Notes: generated by a model from the sequence alone, not told the origin. Counted from the stretch's first letter, positions 37,248 through 46,093 are shown. The stretch: DNA of 64,000 bases from Bradyrhizobium monzae (GCF_021458635.1 NZ_JAIRDQ010000001.1:930001-994000); one strand, 5' to 3'. A program made the numbers and translations.

Positions 37248-38092
37248 GCAGCATCACCACGCGCGACGCCCCGCGCGGCTTCTCGGCGTCCGAGTACATG
37301 ACCTGCCTGACCGGCATCGTCTGGCGCGAGGGCTTGCGCTTCCTGCATCAGCGCGAGCGCTTCGTCTCGGCGCTGGTGCGACCACTGGTCTGGCTGTTCA
37401 TCTTCGCCGCCGGCTTCCGTCAGGTGCTCGGCATCTCCATCATCCCGCCTTACGAGACCTACATCCTCTACGAGGTCTTCATCGCGCCGGGGCTGATGGC
37501 GATGATCCAGCTCTTCAACGGCATGCAATCCTCGCTCTCGATGGTCTATGACCGCGAGATGGGCAATATGCGCACGCTGCTGGTGAGCCCGTTGCCACGC
37601 GGCTTCCTGCTGTTCTGCAAGCTTCTTGCAGGCACCGCGGTGTCGCTGCTCCAGGTCTATGCGTTCCTGATCATCGCCTGGTTCTGGGACATCACGCCTC
37701 CGCCGATCGGCTATCTCACGGTGCTGCCGGCGCTGATCCTGTCCGGGCTGATGCTCGGCTCGCTCGGCATGCTGATCTCCTCCGGCATCAAGCAGCTCGA
37801 GAACTTTGCCGGTGTCATGAACTTCGTGATCTTCCCGATGTTCTTTGCCTCCTCCGCGCTCTACCCGCTCTGGCGGGTGCAGGAGGGCAGTCCTTATCTC
37901 TATTATGTCTGCCAGGCCAATCCGTTCACCCATGCGGTCGAGCTGATCCGTTTTGCGCTGTACGGACAGATCAACTGGGTCTCGCTGGCCGTGGTCGGAG
38001 CTTGCACAATCGTCTTCATGATCGCCGCGATCTATGCCTATGATCCCTCGCGCGGGCTGGCACGGCGCGGGCCTGCGGGAGGCGAAGGATGA
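37244..38092 (+). CDS. lutF: Lut-type ABC-2 permease
   Basis: A 282-residue integral membrane protein with about six helices and the ABC-2 permease layout. The conserved FEDxxLxP-like region appears as PPYETYILYEVFIAPGLMA, and SSALYPLWRVQEGSPYLYYV precedes the last helices. The ABC-2 class more often exports, yet this family is tied genetically to lanthanide import in M. extorquens, so direction is open. It overlaps both neighbours by ATGA. Confidence 0.88.
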   Translation: MSSITTRDAPRGFSASEYMTCLTGIVWREGLRFLHQRERFVSALVRPLVWLFIFAAGFRQVLGISIIPPYETYILYEVFIAPGLMAMIQLFNGMQSSLSMVYDREMGNMRTLLVSPLPRGFLLFCKLLAGTAVSLLQVYAFLIIAWFWDITPPPIGYLTVLPALILSGLMLGSLGMLISSGIKQLENFAGVMNFVIFPMFFASSALYPLWRVQEGSPYLYYVCQANPFTHAVELIRFALYGQINWVSLAVVGACTIVFMIAAIYAYDPSRGLARRGPAGGEG

Positions 38093-38715
38093 TGGTTCGG
38101 ACACTTGCTCGGACATTTGCCATGGCAGCCCTTGCGTTCGCCGTCTCGACCGCCACCGCACGCGCAGCCGATCCGCGCTATCCCGACTGGCCCTGTTCGC
38201 AGGCCAAGGTTCCCGACATCTCGCTCGCCGCAGTTTGGGCCGGTCCCGCGCTCGACGACGCCGCGAGCAAGTGGAAGGACGACAGCAAGGTCAGCGCACT
38301 TGTCTCGAAGCTGGCCGCGCGCAAGACGCCGCTGGACGAGGCTGAAAAGTCGGTGAAGGAATTTTTGAGCGGTTCCTCGGCCGACAAGACCACCAATGCA
38401 AAGCTGCTGTTCGCCGGCCTGTTCGACACACTGAATGCCCAGCGCGCACAGGTCATGAGCGGGTTAGAGCGCGTCAGCCGCAAGCAGCGCGAGGCGGCCG
38501 ACAAGATCCGCGAGGAGACCATCCAGCTCCAGGCGCTGCAGGACGCAACACCGCGCGACGACACCAAGGTCGAAGCCATGAGCAACCAGCTGATCTGGGA
38601 GACCCGCATCTTCGAGGATCGCCGCAAGGTGGTGCGCTTCGTCTGCGAGGTTCCGACCACGATCGACCAGCGCCTGTTCGCGCTCAGCCGCGTCATCCAG
38701 CAGGAAATGGAATAG
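38089..38715 (+). CDS. Exported helical protein at end of lut-type operon
   Basis: A 208-residue protein with a signal peptide (residues 1-26, ending ARA) and a mature, mostly helical body: ADPRYPDWPCSQAKVPDISL at the start, then a long charged coiled-coil-like segment (about residues 120-190: ERVSRKQREAADKIREETIQ). The start overlaps the permease stop. A matching exported protein (LutG) ends the lut operon in M. extorquens; the function is unknown. Confidence 0.78.
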   Translation: MMVRTLARTFAMAALAFAVSTATARAADPRYPDWPCSQAKVPDISLAAVWAGPALDDAASKWKDDSKVSALVSKLAARKTPLDEAEKSVKEFLSGSSADKTTNAKLLFAGLFDTLNAQRAQVMSGLERVSRKQREAADKIREETIQLQALQDATPRDDTKVEAMSNQLIWETRIFEDRRKVVRFVCEVPTTIDQRLFALSRVIQQEME

Positions 38716-38852
38716 CGTCAGTCCTTCTGACAGCTTTCATAAAAGTTCCCGCGATATCAACGCGATCATTCATGTTTGCCGCGCTATCTGCCGGAACCAA
38801 ATCGATCTAGGATGGCTTGTCCTGTGAATCTCCAAATGCCGGGAGGCCCTCG

Positions 38853-39152
38853 ATGGGAACAGCAAAATTCATCCGCGCAGGCGCTGCAGCCATCACCATG
38901 CTCGCATCCCCCGCCTTTGCTGACGACATGACCGGGATGGTCACCAGCATCAATCGGCTCAACAACACGATCTCGATCCAGCAGACGCAGAAGGGCACAG
39001 TCGGCGGCAGCGCCGGCGGTGCTGGTGCACTCCAGCAGTACAGGGCCAAGGACGCCGCGATGCTGGATGCCGTCCATGCCGGCGATCGCGTGACATACTC
39101 CGCGACCGACGCGGATGGCACGGGCACACTGACCAAGCTGCAGAAGCAGTAG
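38853..39152 (+). CDS. Small exported protein, DUF1344-like
   Basis: A 99-residue protein with a signal peptide (about residues 1-23, ending AFADD). The mature part has two beta segments (MTGMVTSINRLNNTISIQQT and AGDRVTYSATDADGTGTLTK) around a glycine-rich loop, resembling small OB-like exported domains of the DUF1344/CusF kind. The start follows GGGAGGCCCTCG. It lies 137 bases after the lut-type operon, perhaps read separately. A metal-handling role is possible but unproven. Confidence 0.65.
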   Translation: MGTAKFIRAGAAAITMLASPAFADDMTGMVTSINRLNNTISIQQTQKGTVGGSAGGAGALQQYRAKDAAMLDAVHAGDRVTYSATDADGTGTLTKLQKQ

Positions 39153-39204
39153 GGCTCGATCGCCGCGCTTTGATCCCGTCGACGTCTGCGATGCTGCTTC
39201 CACG

Positions 39205-39292
39205 CCATCATTGCGAGGAGCCCTTGCGACGAAGCAATCCAGAGTCCCTCCGCGGGGAGATTCTGGATTGCTTCGCTGCGCTCGCAATGACG
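39205..39292. repeat. Palindromic intergenic repeat, family A copy 2
   Basis: Left arm begins CCATCATTGCGAGGAGCCC at 39205, right arm 39262-39292 ends CGCTCGCAATGACG. The left arm carries a short extension (AGCCCTTGCGA) absent from the right arm, so this copy is asymmetric compared with copy 1. It lies between convergent genes. Confidence 0.88.
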
Positions 39293-39323
39293 AGAGGAGG
39301 CAGCGAGATTCCAATCGAGGCAC

Positions 39324-39881
39324 CTACTGCTCGGGCCGCGGCTCCGGCTGCGCTTCTTCCGTCGGCAACTTCGCGTGCTCCCAGCCGTCGGTGCCCTCGG
39401 GATACCAGGCGACGTTGGAATAGCCATAAGCGAGCGCGCGCTTGGCGGCGTTCCAGGACATCCAGCAATCGGCAAGGCAATAAAACACGAGCAGCGCGGC
39501 CTTGTCGCCGTGCGACGCTTGCATGAGACCGCGCTGAAGATAATCGTCCATCCCCGATGGCAGCGCGCCGTAGCCGGTGTCCGGCAGCCAGATGCTGCCG
39601 GGAATGTCTTTCCGGGGCGCATCTCGCCACACCGTGCCTGCGGGAAGGTTCTTGGGCTTCGGGGCGCGCGGCAGCACGTCGATGAAAGCACCGCTCTTCG
39701 CGCGCCAGATCGCCTCGGTCTCCGCGGTCGTCAGCACGCGCGCGCCTTCCAGCGTCGCCGGCACCGGCGCGCGGTAATTATCTGTGCGATAGCCCTCAGG
39801 TTCGAATGGCTCCTGCTGCTGCGCCAAAGCCGGCACCGCCAGCACGGCGGCGACGAGCGCAGCGGCAAGAGGCCGCCTCAT
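39324..39881 (-). CDS. PQQ-dependent catabolism-associated CXXCW-type rhodanese-like protein
   Basis: A 185-residue exported protein (signal peptide 1-20, ending ALA). The rhodanese-like core holds the motif YCLADCWMSWNAAKRAL, the signature region of the family found with PQQ dehydrogenases; the two cysteines here are spaced CxxxCW. The ATG overlaps the stop of the XoxJ-like gene (ATGA), so both are coupled. Probably periplasmic; a role in thiol or sulfur chemistry for maturation is inferred only. Confidence 0.82.
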   Translation of the reverse strand: MRRPLAAALVAAVLAVPALAQQQEPFEPEGYRTDNYRAPVPATLEGARVLTTAETEAIWRAKSGAFIDVLPRAPKPKNLPAGTVWRDAPRKDIPGSIWLPDTGYGALPSGMDDYLQRGLMQASHGDKAALLVFYCLADCWMSWNAAKRALAYGYSNVAWYPEGTDGWEHAKLPTEEAQPEPRPEQ

Positions 39882-40756
39882 GGCGCCTTCTTGGCCGTCT
39901 CCGCGCCGAGCGGCCGATCGTTTTCATCCAGCAACGGCACACCGAAATCGAGCAGGATCTTGTTGATCTCGCCCTGGTTCTCCTGAATCAGCTTGTTGAG
40001 CTGCCGCTTCCAGTTCTGGTCGGCGGCGCGCACGCCCATGCCGATGCGATAGACCAGTTTTGGACCAGTGGCTTCCTTCACCAGCGGCGTCACATGCAGC
40101 GAGCCGGCCTTCTTGGCGTAGTATCCCGCCATCGGTCCCCACAGCACACCGGCGTCGATCTTGCCGGCAGCGAGGTCGTCGATCATGGCCTGCGCCGAAT
40201 TGTCGTAGCGGGTATCGATCATCAGGGGATAAGGCTTTGCATCGCCCATCAGCCCTGCGATTGCCATGTTGGTCGCCGGTGGCGTGCCGGCGACGATGCC
40301 GACATGCTTGCCTTTCAACTTCGGGTCTTCGAGCGTGTCGACGTCCTCCAGCCCGCTGCCCGCCTTCGCAACCAGCGCGTACGACGTGCGATAATACGGA
40401 TTGGTGCCTTGCACGAGGTCGTCGCCTTGCGGGAACCCCATGATGACGTCGCAGCGATGCGCACCCAGCGTCATGCGCACGAAGCCCGTGGCCTGCGGGA
40501 AGAAGACGTAGTCGAGCTTCTTCTGCAGCTTGTCCGCGAACAGCTCGGCGAGCTTGTTCTCGATCCCCTCGCCCTTCTCGTTGGAGAACGGCAGATTGCG
40601 CGGGTCGGCGCAGACGCGCAGCACCTTCGGGTCGACCAGCTCGAACGAGAGGTCACCATTATCGGTCGTCTGCGCGCCGGCGACGTCGCCGATCGCGCAA
40701 GAGGCCGCTACCACACACAGTGAAAACAACCAGCGACGATGCCGTCCCGCCTCCAT
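39878..40756 (-). CDS. XoxJ-like quinoprotein-associated periplasmic binding protein
   Basis: A 292-residue exported protein (signal to about residue 28) of the family-3 solute-binding fold. The mature start VLRVCADPRNLPFSNEKGEG is the diagnostic opening of quinoprotein dehydrogenase-associated binding proteins (MoxJ/XoxJ relatives); HRCDVIMGFPQGDDL and TRYDNSAQAMIDDLAAGKID follow. XoxJ is thought to help activate XoxF in the periplasm. The start follows GAGGAGGAAGCGGG. Divergent from the zinc metallohydrolase gene. A second relative lies at 50463. Confidence 0.85.
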   Translation of the reverse strand: MEAGRHRRWLFSLCVVAASCAIGDVAGAQTTDNGDLSFELVDPKVLRVCADPRNLPFSNEKGEGIENKLAELFADKLQKKLDYVFFPQATGFVRMTLGAHRCDVIMGFPQGDDLVQGTNPYYRTSYALVAKAGSGLEDVDTLEDPKLKGKHVGIVAGTPPATNMAIAGLMGDAKPYPLMIDTRYDNSAQAMIDDLAAGKIDAGVLWGPMAGYYAKKAGSLHVTPLVKEATGPKLVYRIGMGVRAADQNWKRQLNKLIQENQGEINKILLDFGVPLLDENDRPLGAETAKKAP

Positions 40757-40881
40757 CCCGCTTCCTCCTCATTTCATTCGAATGCTATCCATGCAACGCA
40801 GGACGCACCATGTTTGCCAAACTTTGCGTTGGCTTGTCGTGCTGCGGTGCAATGCCGCAAGCCCTGAACTGAGGCGGAAAA

Positions 40882-41808
40882 GTGTCGCATCTCACGTCAA
40901 AGATTGCAGCCCTGTCCCTGCTGGGGCTCGCGACGCTAGCACGCGCCGGGGCGGCCGAATTGCCTGTGAGCGAAGTCGCACCGGGAATCTTCGTGCACTC
41001 CGGGACCATCGCCCTGATGACCCGCGAGAATGAGGGCGACATTGCCAATGTCGGCTTCATCGTCGGCGAGGACGCGGTGGCGGTGATCGATACCGGCGGA
41101 AGCGTTCGTGAAGGCGAGGCCCTGCTGGCCGCGGTGCGGGCCCGCACCAGCAAGCCGATCCGCTACGTCATCAACACCCACGGCCATCCCGACCATGTTT
41201 TCGGCAATGCGGCCTTTGTCGCGGACGGAACCAGCTTCGTCGGCCACAGCAAGCTGCCCCCGGCGCTGACCACGCGCGGGCCGTATTATCTCGATAATTT
41301 TCGGCGCCTCATGGGCGGCGAACTGATCGATCCCGTGAAGATCGTGCCACCCACTGTGCTGGTTAAGGACACGATGACGCTCGATCTCGGATCTCGCCGG
41401 CTGACCTTGCGGGCATGGCCGGCCGCGCACAGCGACAATGATCTGACGGTGTTCGACGAGACGACCAAGACGCTGTTCGCAGGCGATCTGGTCTTTCTCC
41501 GCCACATTCCGGTGGTGGATGGCAGCGTCCGCGGCTGGCCCGCATTGCTGAAGGAGCTGGAGGTCGTTCCGGCGGTTCGCGTCGTTCCCGGTCACGGCCC
41601 TGTGAGCAACTGGCCTGCCGCGATCGCCGACGAACGGCGTTATCTCTCCACGCTGCTGTCGGACGTCCGTGCCTCGAACAAGAAGGGCGAGCCGATCCGT
41701 ACCGCGGCCGAGAAAGCAGCCGCCACCGAGCGGCCGCATTGGGAACTGTTCGACGACTACAATGCGCGCAACGCAACCGCAGCATTTTCGGAAATTGAAT
41801 GGGAGTAG
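40882..41808 (+). CDS. Quinoprotein relay system zinc metallohydrolase (MBL fold)
   Basis: A 308-residue exported protein starting with GTG at 40882. Signal peptide to about residue 25. The metallo-beta-lactamase fold has the zinc motif THGHPDH (residues 99-105), a further His in AAHSDND, FAGDLVF and PGHGPVS. It resembles SoxH-like metallohydrolases that occur with SoxYZ-like carriers in quinoprotein gene clusters. The next gene is such a carrier, supporting a joint periplasmic relay of unknown substrate. Confidence 0.85.
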   Translation: MSHLTSKIAALSLLGLATLARAGAAELPVSEVAPGIFVHSGTIALMTRENEGDIANVGFIVGEDAVAVIDTGGSVREGEALLAAVRARTSKPIRYVINTHGHPDHVFGNAAFVADGTSFVGHSKLPPALTTRGPYYLDNFRRLMGGELIDPVKIVPPTVLVKDTMTLDLGSRRLTLRAWPAAHSDNDLTVFDETTKTLFAGDLVFLRHIPVVDGSVRGWPALLKELEVVPAVRVVPGHGPVSNWPAAIADERRYLSTLLSDVRASNKKGEPIRTAAEKAAATERPHWELFDDYNARNATAAFSEIEWE

Positions 41809-41856
41809 CGGACGCGCTACGTTAAGTCATTGCTTCGCCCGTGCGAGACCACGACC

Positions 41857-42675
41857 ATGATGGGATGCACACGCCGCCTGCCCCTGATCGCCGCGCTGCT
41901 CGGCATCGCTTTCGCGCTGCCGGCGAGCGCCGAAGAGGCCTACGATCCCTGGCCTGGCCTGGTGCAGGATATCTTCAACAACCGTCCGATGAACGACGGC
42001 AACGACGTCATCGCCATCGACATGCCCTATCGCGCCGAGGACGCGGCTATCGTGCCGGTGACCCTGCGCAGCAAGCTGTCGCCGGCAGATAGCAGGCGCA
42101 TCCGCTCAATCACGCTGGTGATCGACCGCAACCCGGCGCCGATGGCGGCGAGGTTCGAGCTCGGTGCGGATGCCAATGTCAGCGAGATCTCCACGCGCGT
42201 GCGTGTCAATAATTACACCGACGTTCATGCGGTGGCGGAGCTCAGCGACGGCCAGCTCTACGTCTCCAAGACCTATGTGAAGGCGTCAGGCGGCTGCTCG
42301 GCCCCGGCGGGGAAGAATGCGGAAGAGGCCCAGAACCACCTCGGCCAGATGCGCTACCGGCAATTCGCGCGCGAGGAGGCCCCGGCGAGCCGCATCCGCG
42401 AGGCCCAGATCATGATCGGCCATCCCAACAACTCCGGCCTGCAGATGGATCAGGTCACGCAGCTCTATATTCCCGCCTTCTTCGTCAACCAGCTGAAGCT
42501 GACGCAGGACGACAGCCCCGTGCTGTCGATGGAAGGCGGCATCTCGATCTCGGAAGATCCCAACCTGCGCTTCACCTATGTCTCCAACGGTGCGAAGCGA
42601 TTTCGCGCGGAAGCCAAGGACACGGACGGACATGTGTTCCGGAACGAGTGGGACGTGGAGAAGCCGGGGACTTAA
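41857..42675 (+). CDS. Quinoprotein dehydrogenase-associated SoxYZ-like carrier
   Basis: A 272-residue exported protein (signal to about residue 26, ASAEEA; codon 41860 is also ATG). It fuses a SoxY-like domain, with the probable carrier Cys in KASGGCSAPAGK, to a SoxZ-like domain (IREAQIMIGHPNNSGLQMDQ, RFTYVSNGAKRFRAEAKDTD). In Sox systems SoxYZ carries sulfur intermediates on the Cys; the quinoprotein-linked version has no established cargo. It follows the metallohydrolase by 48 bases. Confidence 0.87.
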   Translation: MMGCTRRLPLIAALLGIAFALPASAEEAYDPWPGLVQDIFNNRPMNDGNDVIAIDMPYRAEDAAIVPVTLRSKLSPADSRRIRSITLVIDRNPAPMAARFELGADANVSEISTRVRVNNYTDVHAVAELSDGQLYVSKTYVKASGGCSAPAGKNAEEAQNHLGQMRYRQFAREEAPASRIREAQIMIGHPNNSGLQMDQVTQLYIPAFFVNQLKLTQDDSPVLSMEGGISISEDPNLRFTYVSNGAKRFRAEAKDTDGHVFRNEWDVEKPGT

Positions 42676-42684
42676 ATCGCTCTG

Positions 42685-42793
42685 CCGTCATGGCCGGGCT
42701 TGTCCCGGCCATCCACGAACTTCTTGGCTGCCTCCAAGAACGTGGATGCCCGGGACACCTAGCGCGAAGACGCGCTTCTGCCCGGGCATGACG
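42685..42793. repeat. Intergenic repeat family B (three nested hairpins)
   Basis: The stretch holds GGCCGGGCTTGTCCCGGCC (a hairpin), CCACGAACTTCTTGG paired with CCAAGAACGTGG, and GCCCGGG...CCCGGGC. This is the layout of a dispersed multi-hairpin repeat common between genes in Bradyrhizobium-like genomes (from memory). It lies between convergent genes and could serve as a transcript end. Confidence 0.75.
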
Positions 42794-42817
42794 AATACTG
42801 TTGACGCGTTGCAAGCG

Positions 42818-43177
42818 TCAGAAACACCTCACCTCGGCCTCGGCCTGTGCCCGCCGCAAATCATTCACGGCTGAATTCGCCTGCTCTGATGTCCGGAACT
42901 GGGTGCCGAGATTGCCGCGGACCTGGGACATGCTCAGTGCGGTCTCGGCGGTGACATAGCGCTCGTAGTTGACAATCGAGGCGACGACGTCGATCGAGCA
43001 GGAACATTGCTCGATCGCCTGCCGCGTCTCGCCATTGGCCTTCATGCAGCCATAGACATATTCCGCGCGCGCCGACGTCGGATAATCATTGGCCTCCTCG
43101 GCCCGCACCGCGTAAGCCGTCGCCGCGAGCACGACCACAGCGGCGACAATCGGTCGTACCTGTCCCGCAAAACTCAT
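42818..43177 (-). CDS. Exported Cys-containing protein of methanol island, function unknown
   Basis: A 119-residue protein with a signal peptide (about residues 1-26, ending VRAEE) and four cysteines: YGCMKANGE, EQCSCSIDVV and the last-but-one residue (RCF). Helical, probably periplasmic and disulfide-bonded. The ATG at 43177 follows GGGAGGACGCTC. It is flanked by the SoxYZ-like carrier and an ABC binding protein, so a role in the quinoprotein system is plausible, but I do not recognise a named family. Confidence 0.72.
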   Translation of the reverse strand: MSFAGQVRPIVAAVVVLAATAYAVRAEEANDYPTSARAEYVYGCMKANGETRQAIEQCSCSIDVVASIVNYERYVTAETALSMSQVRGNLGTQFRTSEQANSAVNDLRRAQAEAEVRCF

Positions 43178-43264
43178 GAGCGTCCTCCCGCTGGTTGCGA
43201 TGGAAGCTATGCTATGCCTATTGTCCTGAAAAGCACTCTATCCGAGGAAACGGCTCACAAGGTG

Positions 43265-44245
43265 ATGAGAGTTTTGGCACGAACATTGGCGCTCGCGATG
43301 ATGCTGGCGCTGACGCTGGGCACGCCGGGTCATGCCGCCGACACCATCCGCCTGGCGGTGCAGAAGACCGGAACGTTCTCCTGGGAACTGGCAACCATTC
43401 GCGACGCCGGGCTCGACAAGGAGGCCAATCTGGCGCTGGAAGTCACCGAGCTTGCGAGCCCCGAGGCCGGCAAGATCGCGCTGCGGGCCGGCAATGCCGA
43501 CATCATGCTCTCGGACTGGCTGTGGGTGTCGCGCGAGCGCGCGCTCGGCGCCAAGCTCACCTTCTATCCCTATTCCAGCGCCCTCGGCGCGGTGATGGTG
43601 CCCGCGGCCTCGCCGATCAAGACGCTCGCCGATCTGAAGGGCCGCAAGCTCGCCGTCGGCGGCGGTCCCATCGACAAGAGCTGGCTGCTGCTGCAGGCGC
43701 GGATGAAGCAGGACGGTATCGACCTGAAGTCGGCTGCGACGATCGTCTATGGCGCGCCGCCTCTGATCGCCGCCAAGACGCTCGACGGCGAGATGGATGC
43801 GAGCCTCAATTTCTGGAATTTCTGCGCCCAGCTCGAGGCCAAAGGCTTTCGACGCCTCGCCGGCATCGAGGAGATTTTGCCGAAACTCGGCGCCAAGGGC
43901 GCGGTGTCCGCCGTCGGCTACGTCTTCGACGAGAGCTGGGCCGCGAGCCATCGTGACGCCGTGGCGCGTTTCATCGCCATGACCCGCAAGGCCAAGCAGC
44001 TGCTGGTCACGTCGGATGCAGCCTGGGACAAGATCGCCCCGCTCACCGGCGCGAGCGATCCGGCCATGCTCAAGACGTACCGCGACCGCTATCGTGACGG
44101 CATTCCGCGCCGGAACATCAACGATGAGGAAGCGGATGCGCGCGTGCTCTATCGCGTGCTGGCCGAGATCGGCGGCCGCGACCTGGTCGGTCCGGCGGCC
44201 GAGCTCGATCCCGGCACGTTCTATCACGCCGTCCCCGGAGACTGA
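43265..44245 (+). CDS. ABC substrate-binding protein (SsuA/TauA/NMT1-like), methanol island
   Basis: A 326-residue exported protein with a signal peptide (about 1-24, ending GHAAD). The mature fold begins TIRLAVQKTGTFSWELATIR, with PIKTLADLKGRKLAVGGGPI and MDASLNFWNFCAQLEAKGFR following, as in nitrate/sulfonate/taurine-type binding proteins. Other in-frame starts exist (ATG 43214, GTG 43262); 43265 gives the best signal peptide. It heads a compact three-gene importer. The ligand is unknown; the setting suggests a cofactor or substrate of PQQ enzymes. Confidence 0.8.
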   Translation: MRVLARTLALAMMLALTLGTPGHAADTIRLAVQKTGTFSWELATIRDAGLDKEANLALEVTELASPEAGKIALRAGNADIMLSDWLWVSRERALGAKLTFYPYSSALGAVMVPAASPIKTLADLKGRKLAVGGGPIDKSWLLLQARMKQDGIDLKSAATIVYGAPPLIAAKTLDGEMDASLNFWNFCAQLEAKGFRRLAGIEEILPKLGAKGAVSAVGYVFDESWAASHRDAVARFIAMTRKAKQLLVTSDAAWDKIAPLTGASDPAMLKTYRDRYRDGIPRRNINDEEADARVLYRVLAEIGGRDLVGPAAELDPGTFYHAVPGD

Positions 44246-44246
44246 G

Positions 44247-44984
44247 GTGCTGCGCCTTCTCTCGTTCGTCCTGTTTCTCGCGATCTGGTGGACCGCCGCG
44301 CTGTTCGTCGGAGGCGCAAAGCTGCCCTCTCCGCCCGCCGTGCTCGACGTCATTATCGCGGAGGCGTCAAGCGGCGCACTGTTCCTGCATCTTGGTGCGA
44401 CGCTCGCACGCGTCGCGCTGGCTTTCGTACTGGCGATGTCGCTCGGCAGCGCCATCGGCTATCTGATGGGCCGGGTCAAGCTCGCCGACCGGCTCGGCGA
44501 TCCCTGGCTGATCCTGCTGTTGAACCTGCCGGCGTTGGTGGTGATCGTGCTGGCCTACATCTGGGCCGGGCTCACCGAGGCGGCTGCGATCGCCGCCATC
44601 GCCATCAACAAGCTGCCGACCGCAGTCGTCACCTTGCGCGAGGGCACGCGCGCGCTCGACCGTTCGCTGGACGAGATGGCGATGGTGTTCGCGATGCCGC
44701 GCTGGCGCGCCTTCCGCCATGTCGTGCTGCCGCAGCTCGCGCCTTATATCGCGGCCTCCGCCCGCTCCGGCCTGTCGCTGGTGTGGAAGATCGTGCTGGT
44801 CGCCGAGCTGCTGGGACGGCCGAATGGCGTCGGCTTCGAGATCGGCGTTGCCTTCCAGCTGTTCGATACGCCGCGGCTGCTCGCCTATTCCCTGACATTT
44901 GCCGCGGTCGTGCTTGTCATAGAGACGGCACTGGTGCAGCCGTTCGAGGCCCGCGCAACGCGGTGGCGGCCCCGTGCGGCTTGA
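44247..44984 (+). CDS. ABC permease (SsuC-like), methanol island
   Basis: A 245-residue membrane protein starting with GTG one base after the upstream stop. About six helices; the cytoplasmic EAA loop reads ALDRSLDEMAMVFAMPRWRA. It forms the channel of the SsuABC-like importer and overlaps the ATPase gene by 11 bases. Confidence 0.85.
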   Translation: MLRLLSFVLFLAIWWTAALFVGGAKLPSPPAVLDVIIAEASSGALFLHLGATLARVALAFVLAMSLGSAIGYLMGRVKLADRLGDPWLILLLNLPALVVIVLAYIWAGLTEAAAIAAIAINKLPTAVVTLREGTRALDRSLDEMAMVFAMPRWRAFRHVVLPQLAPYIAASARSGLSLVWKIVLVAELLGRPNGVGFEIGVAFQLFDTPRLLAYSLTFAAVVLVIETALVQPFEARATRWRPRAA

Positions 44985-45684
44985 GGTCGGGATCACAGGC
45001 AAGACGTTCAAAAGTGCCGCGGGCGGAACGCACGAGGTCCTGGCGCCCATGAAATTCTCGCTGCAGTCCGGCGAGGTCGGCGTGCTGATCGGCCCGTCCG
45101 GCTGCGGCAAGAGCACGATGCTGCGCATCATCCTCGGGCTCGACCGCGATTTCGAGGGCCATGTCGCGCGGCCTCCGGAGGCGCGGATCGGCATGGTGTT
45201 CCAGGAGCCGCGGCTGTTGCCGTGGCGCTCGGTCGAGCAGAACGTGCGGTTGGCAGCGCCTGACGTGACCGACGCCAAACTGTCGGAGCTGTTCAAAATC
45301 CTGGAGTTGGAGGCGCACCGCAGCCACTTCCCCGGCGAACTGTCGCTGGGCCTCGCCCGGCGCGTCGCGCTCGCCCGCGCCTTCGCAGTCGAGCCCGACC
45401 TGCTCGTGCTCGACGAGCCCCTCGCTTCGCTCGACGACGCGCTCGCCGGCCGCCTGCGCGACGAGATTGCCACGCTGGTGGCGAGCCGCTCCGTGATGAC
45501 GCTGCTCGTCACCCACAGCCTCGACGACGCCATCCGTCTCGGCGACCGCCTGTTCTTCCTGTCGCCGCGCCCGGCGCACATCGTGCAGGCAGTGCCGATC
45601 TCGATTCCGCGCGCCGAGCGCAATGAGGCTGAGCTTGCCAGGATCAGGGCGGAGCTCGCAGCCTTGCAGCTTGAATCGAAATGA
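44974..45684 (+). CDS. ABC ATP-binding protein (SsuB-like) with atypical signature
   Basis: A 236-residue ATPase starting with GTG. Walker A GPSGCGKST, Q-loop GMVFQEPRLLPW, Walker B LLVLDEPLASLDD and H-loop LLVTHSLDDA are clean. The ABC signature is altered to ELSLGLARRVALARA, where LSGGx is usual; the family often has LSGGM. It completes the importer begun at 43265. Overlap with the permease gene implies coupled translation. Confidence 0.86.
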   Translation: MRLEVGITGKTFKSAAGGTHEVLAPMKFSLQSGEVGVLIGPSGCGKSTMLRIILGLDRDFEGHVARPPEARIGMVFQEPRLLPWRSVEQNVRLAAPDVTDAKLSELFKILELEAHRSHFPGELSLGLARRVALARAFAVEPDLLVLDEPLASLDDALAGRLRDEIATLVASRSVMTLLVTHSLDDAIRLGDRLFFLSPRPAHIVQAVPISIPRAERNEAELARIRAELAALQLESK

Positions 45685-45731
45685 GAACTCGTGATCAACT
45701 GTATCAAACGAGACTGTCGAGGGAGGTCACC

Positions 45732-46085
45732 ATGCGCCGTCAGCTGATTGCGATCGGCATCCTGCTGGTTGCAATGCCGGGCGCCACGCTCGCGCAGACC
45801 AAGGGCAAGGGAATCCGGCTCTGGAATTTGACGAGCGAGACGATCTCCGGCTTCCAGCTGGCGCCCGTTGGCAAGACCGACTGGGGCCCGAACCAATGCC
45901 TGAATGACAAGGACAAGGAGGTCGACCACGACGAGCGGCTGCGCATCACCGGCGTCGAGCCCGGCCGCTACGACGCCAAGGTCAGCTATCCCAATTCAAG
46001 GCAGTGCGTCGTCCGCGACATCGAGATCAAGGCCGACGCGGTGTTCTCGATCGCCGACAAGGATTTAAAGGACTGCACCAAGTAG
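45732..46085 (+). CDS. Small exported protein after ABC importer, function unknown
   Basis: A 117-residue protein with a signal peptide (1-21, ending TLAQT) and a beta-rich mature part: GIRLWNLTSETISGFQLAPV near the start, three cysteines later (NQCLND, RQCVVRD, DCTK). The start at 45732 follows GGGAGGTCACC. It is 47 bases after the ATPase gene and likely in the same transcript. No family recognised. Confidence 0.72.
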   Translation: MRRQLIAIGILLVAMPGATLAQTKGKGIRLWNLTSETISGFQLAPVGKTDWGPNQCLNDKDKEVDHDERLRITGVEPGRYDAKVSYPNSRQCVVRDIEIKADAVFSIADKDLKDCTK

Positions 46086-46093
46086 CTCTCCTG

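Noticed and set aside
39205..39292. Terminator for the 38853 gene
   Set aside because: It is a copy of a dispersed repeat without a T-run; it may stop transcription but is better annotated as a repeat.
40882..41808. Beta-lactamase resistance gene
   Set aside because: The MBL fold is present, but the SoxH-like sequence and quinoprotein neighbours indicate the relay metallohydrolase family.
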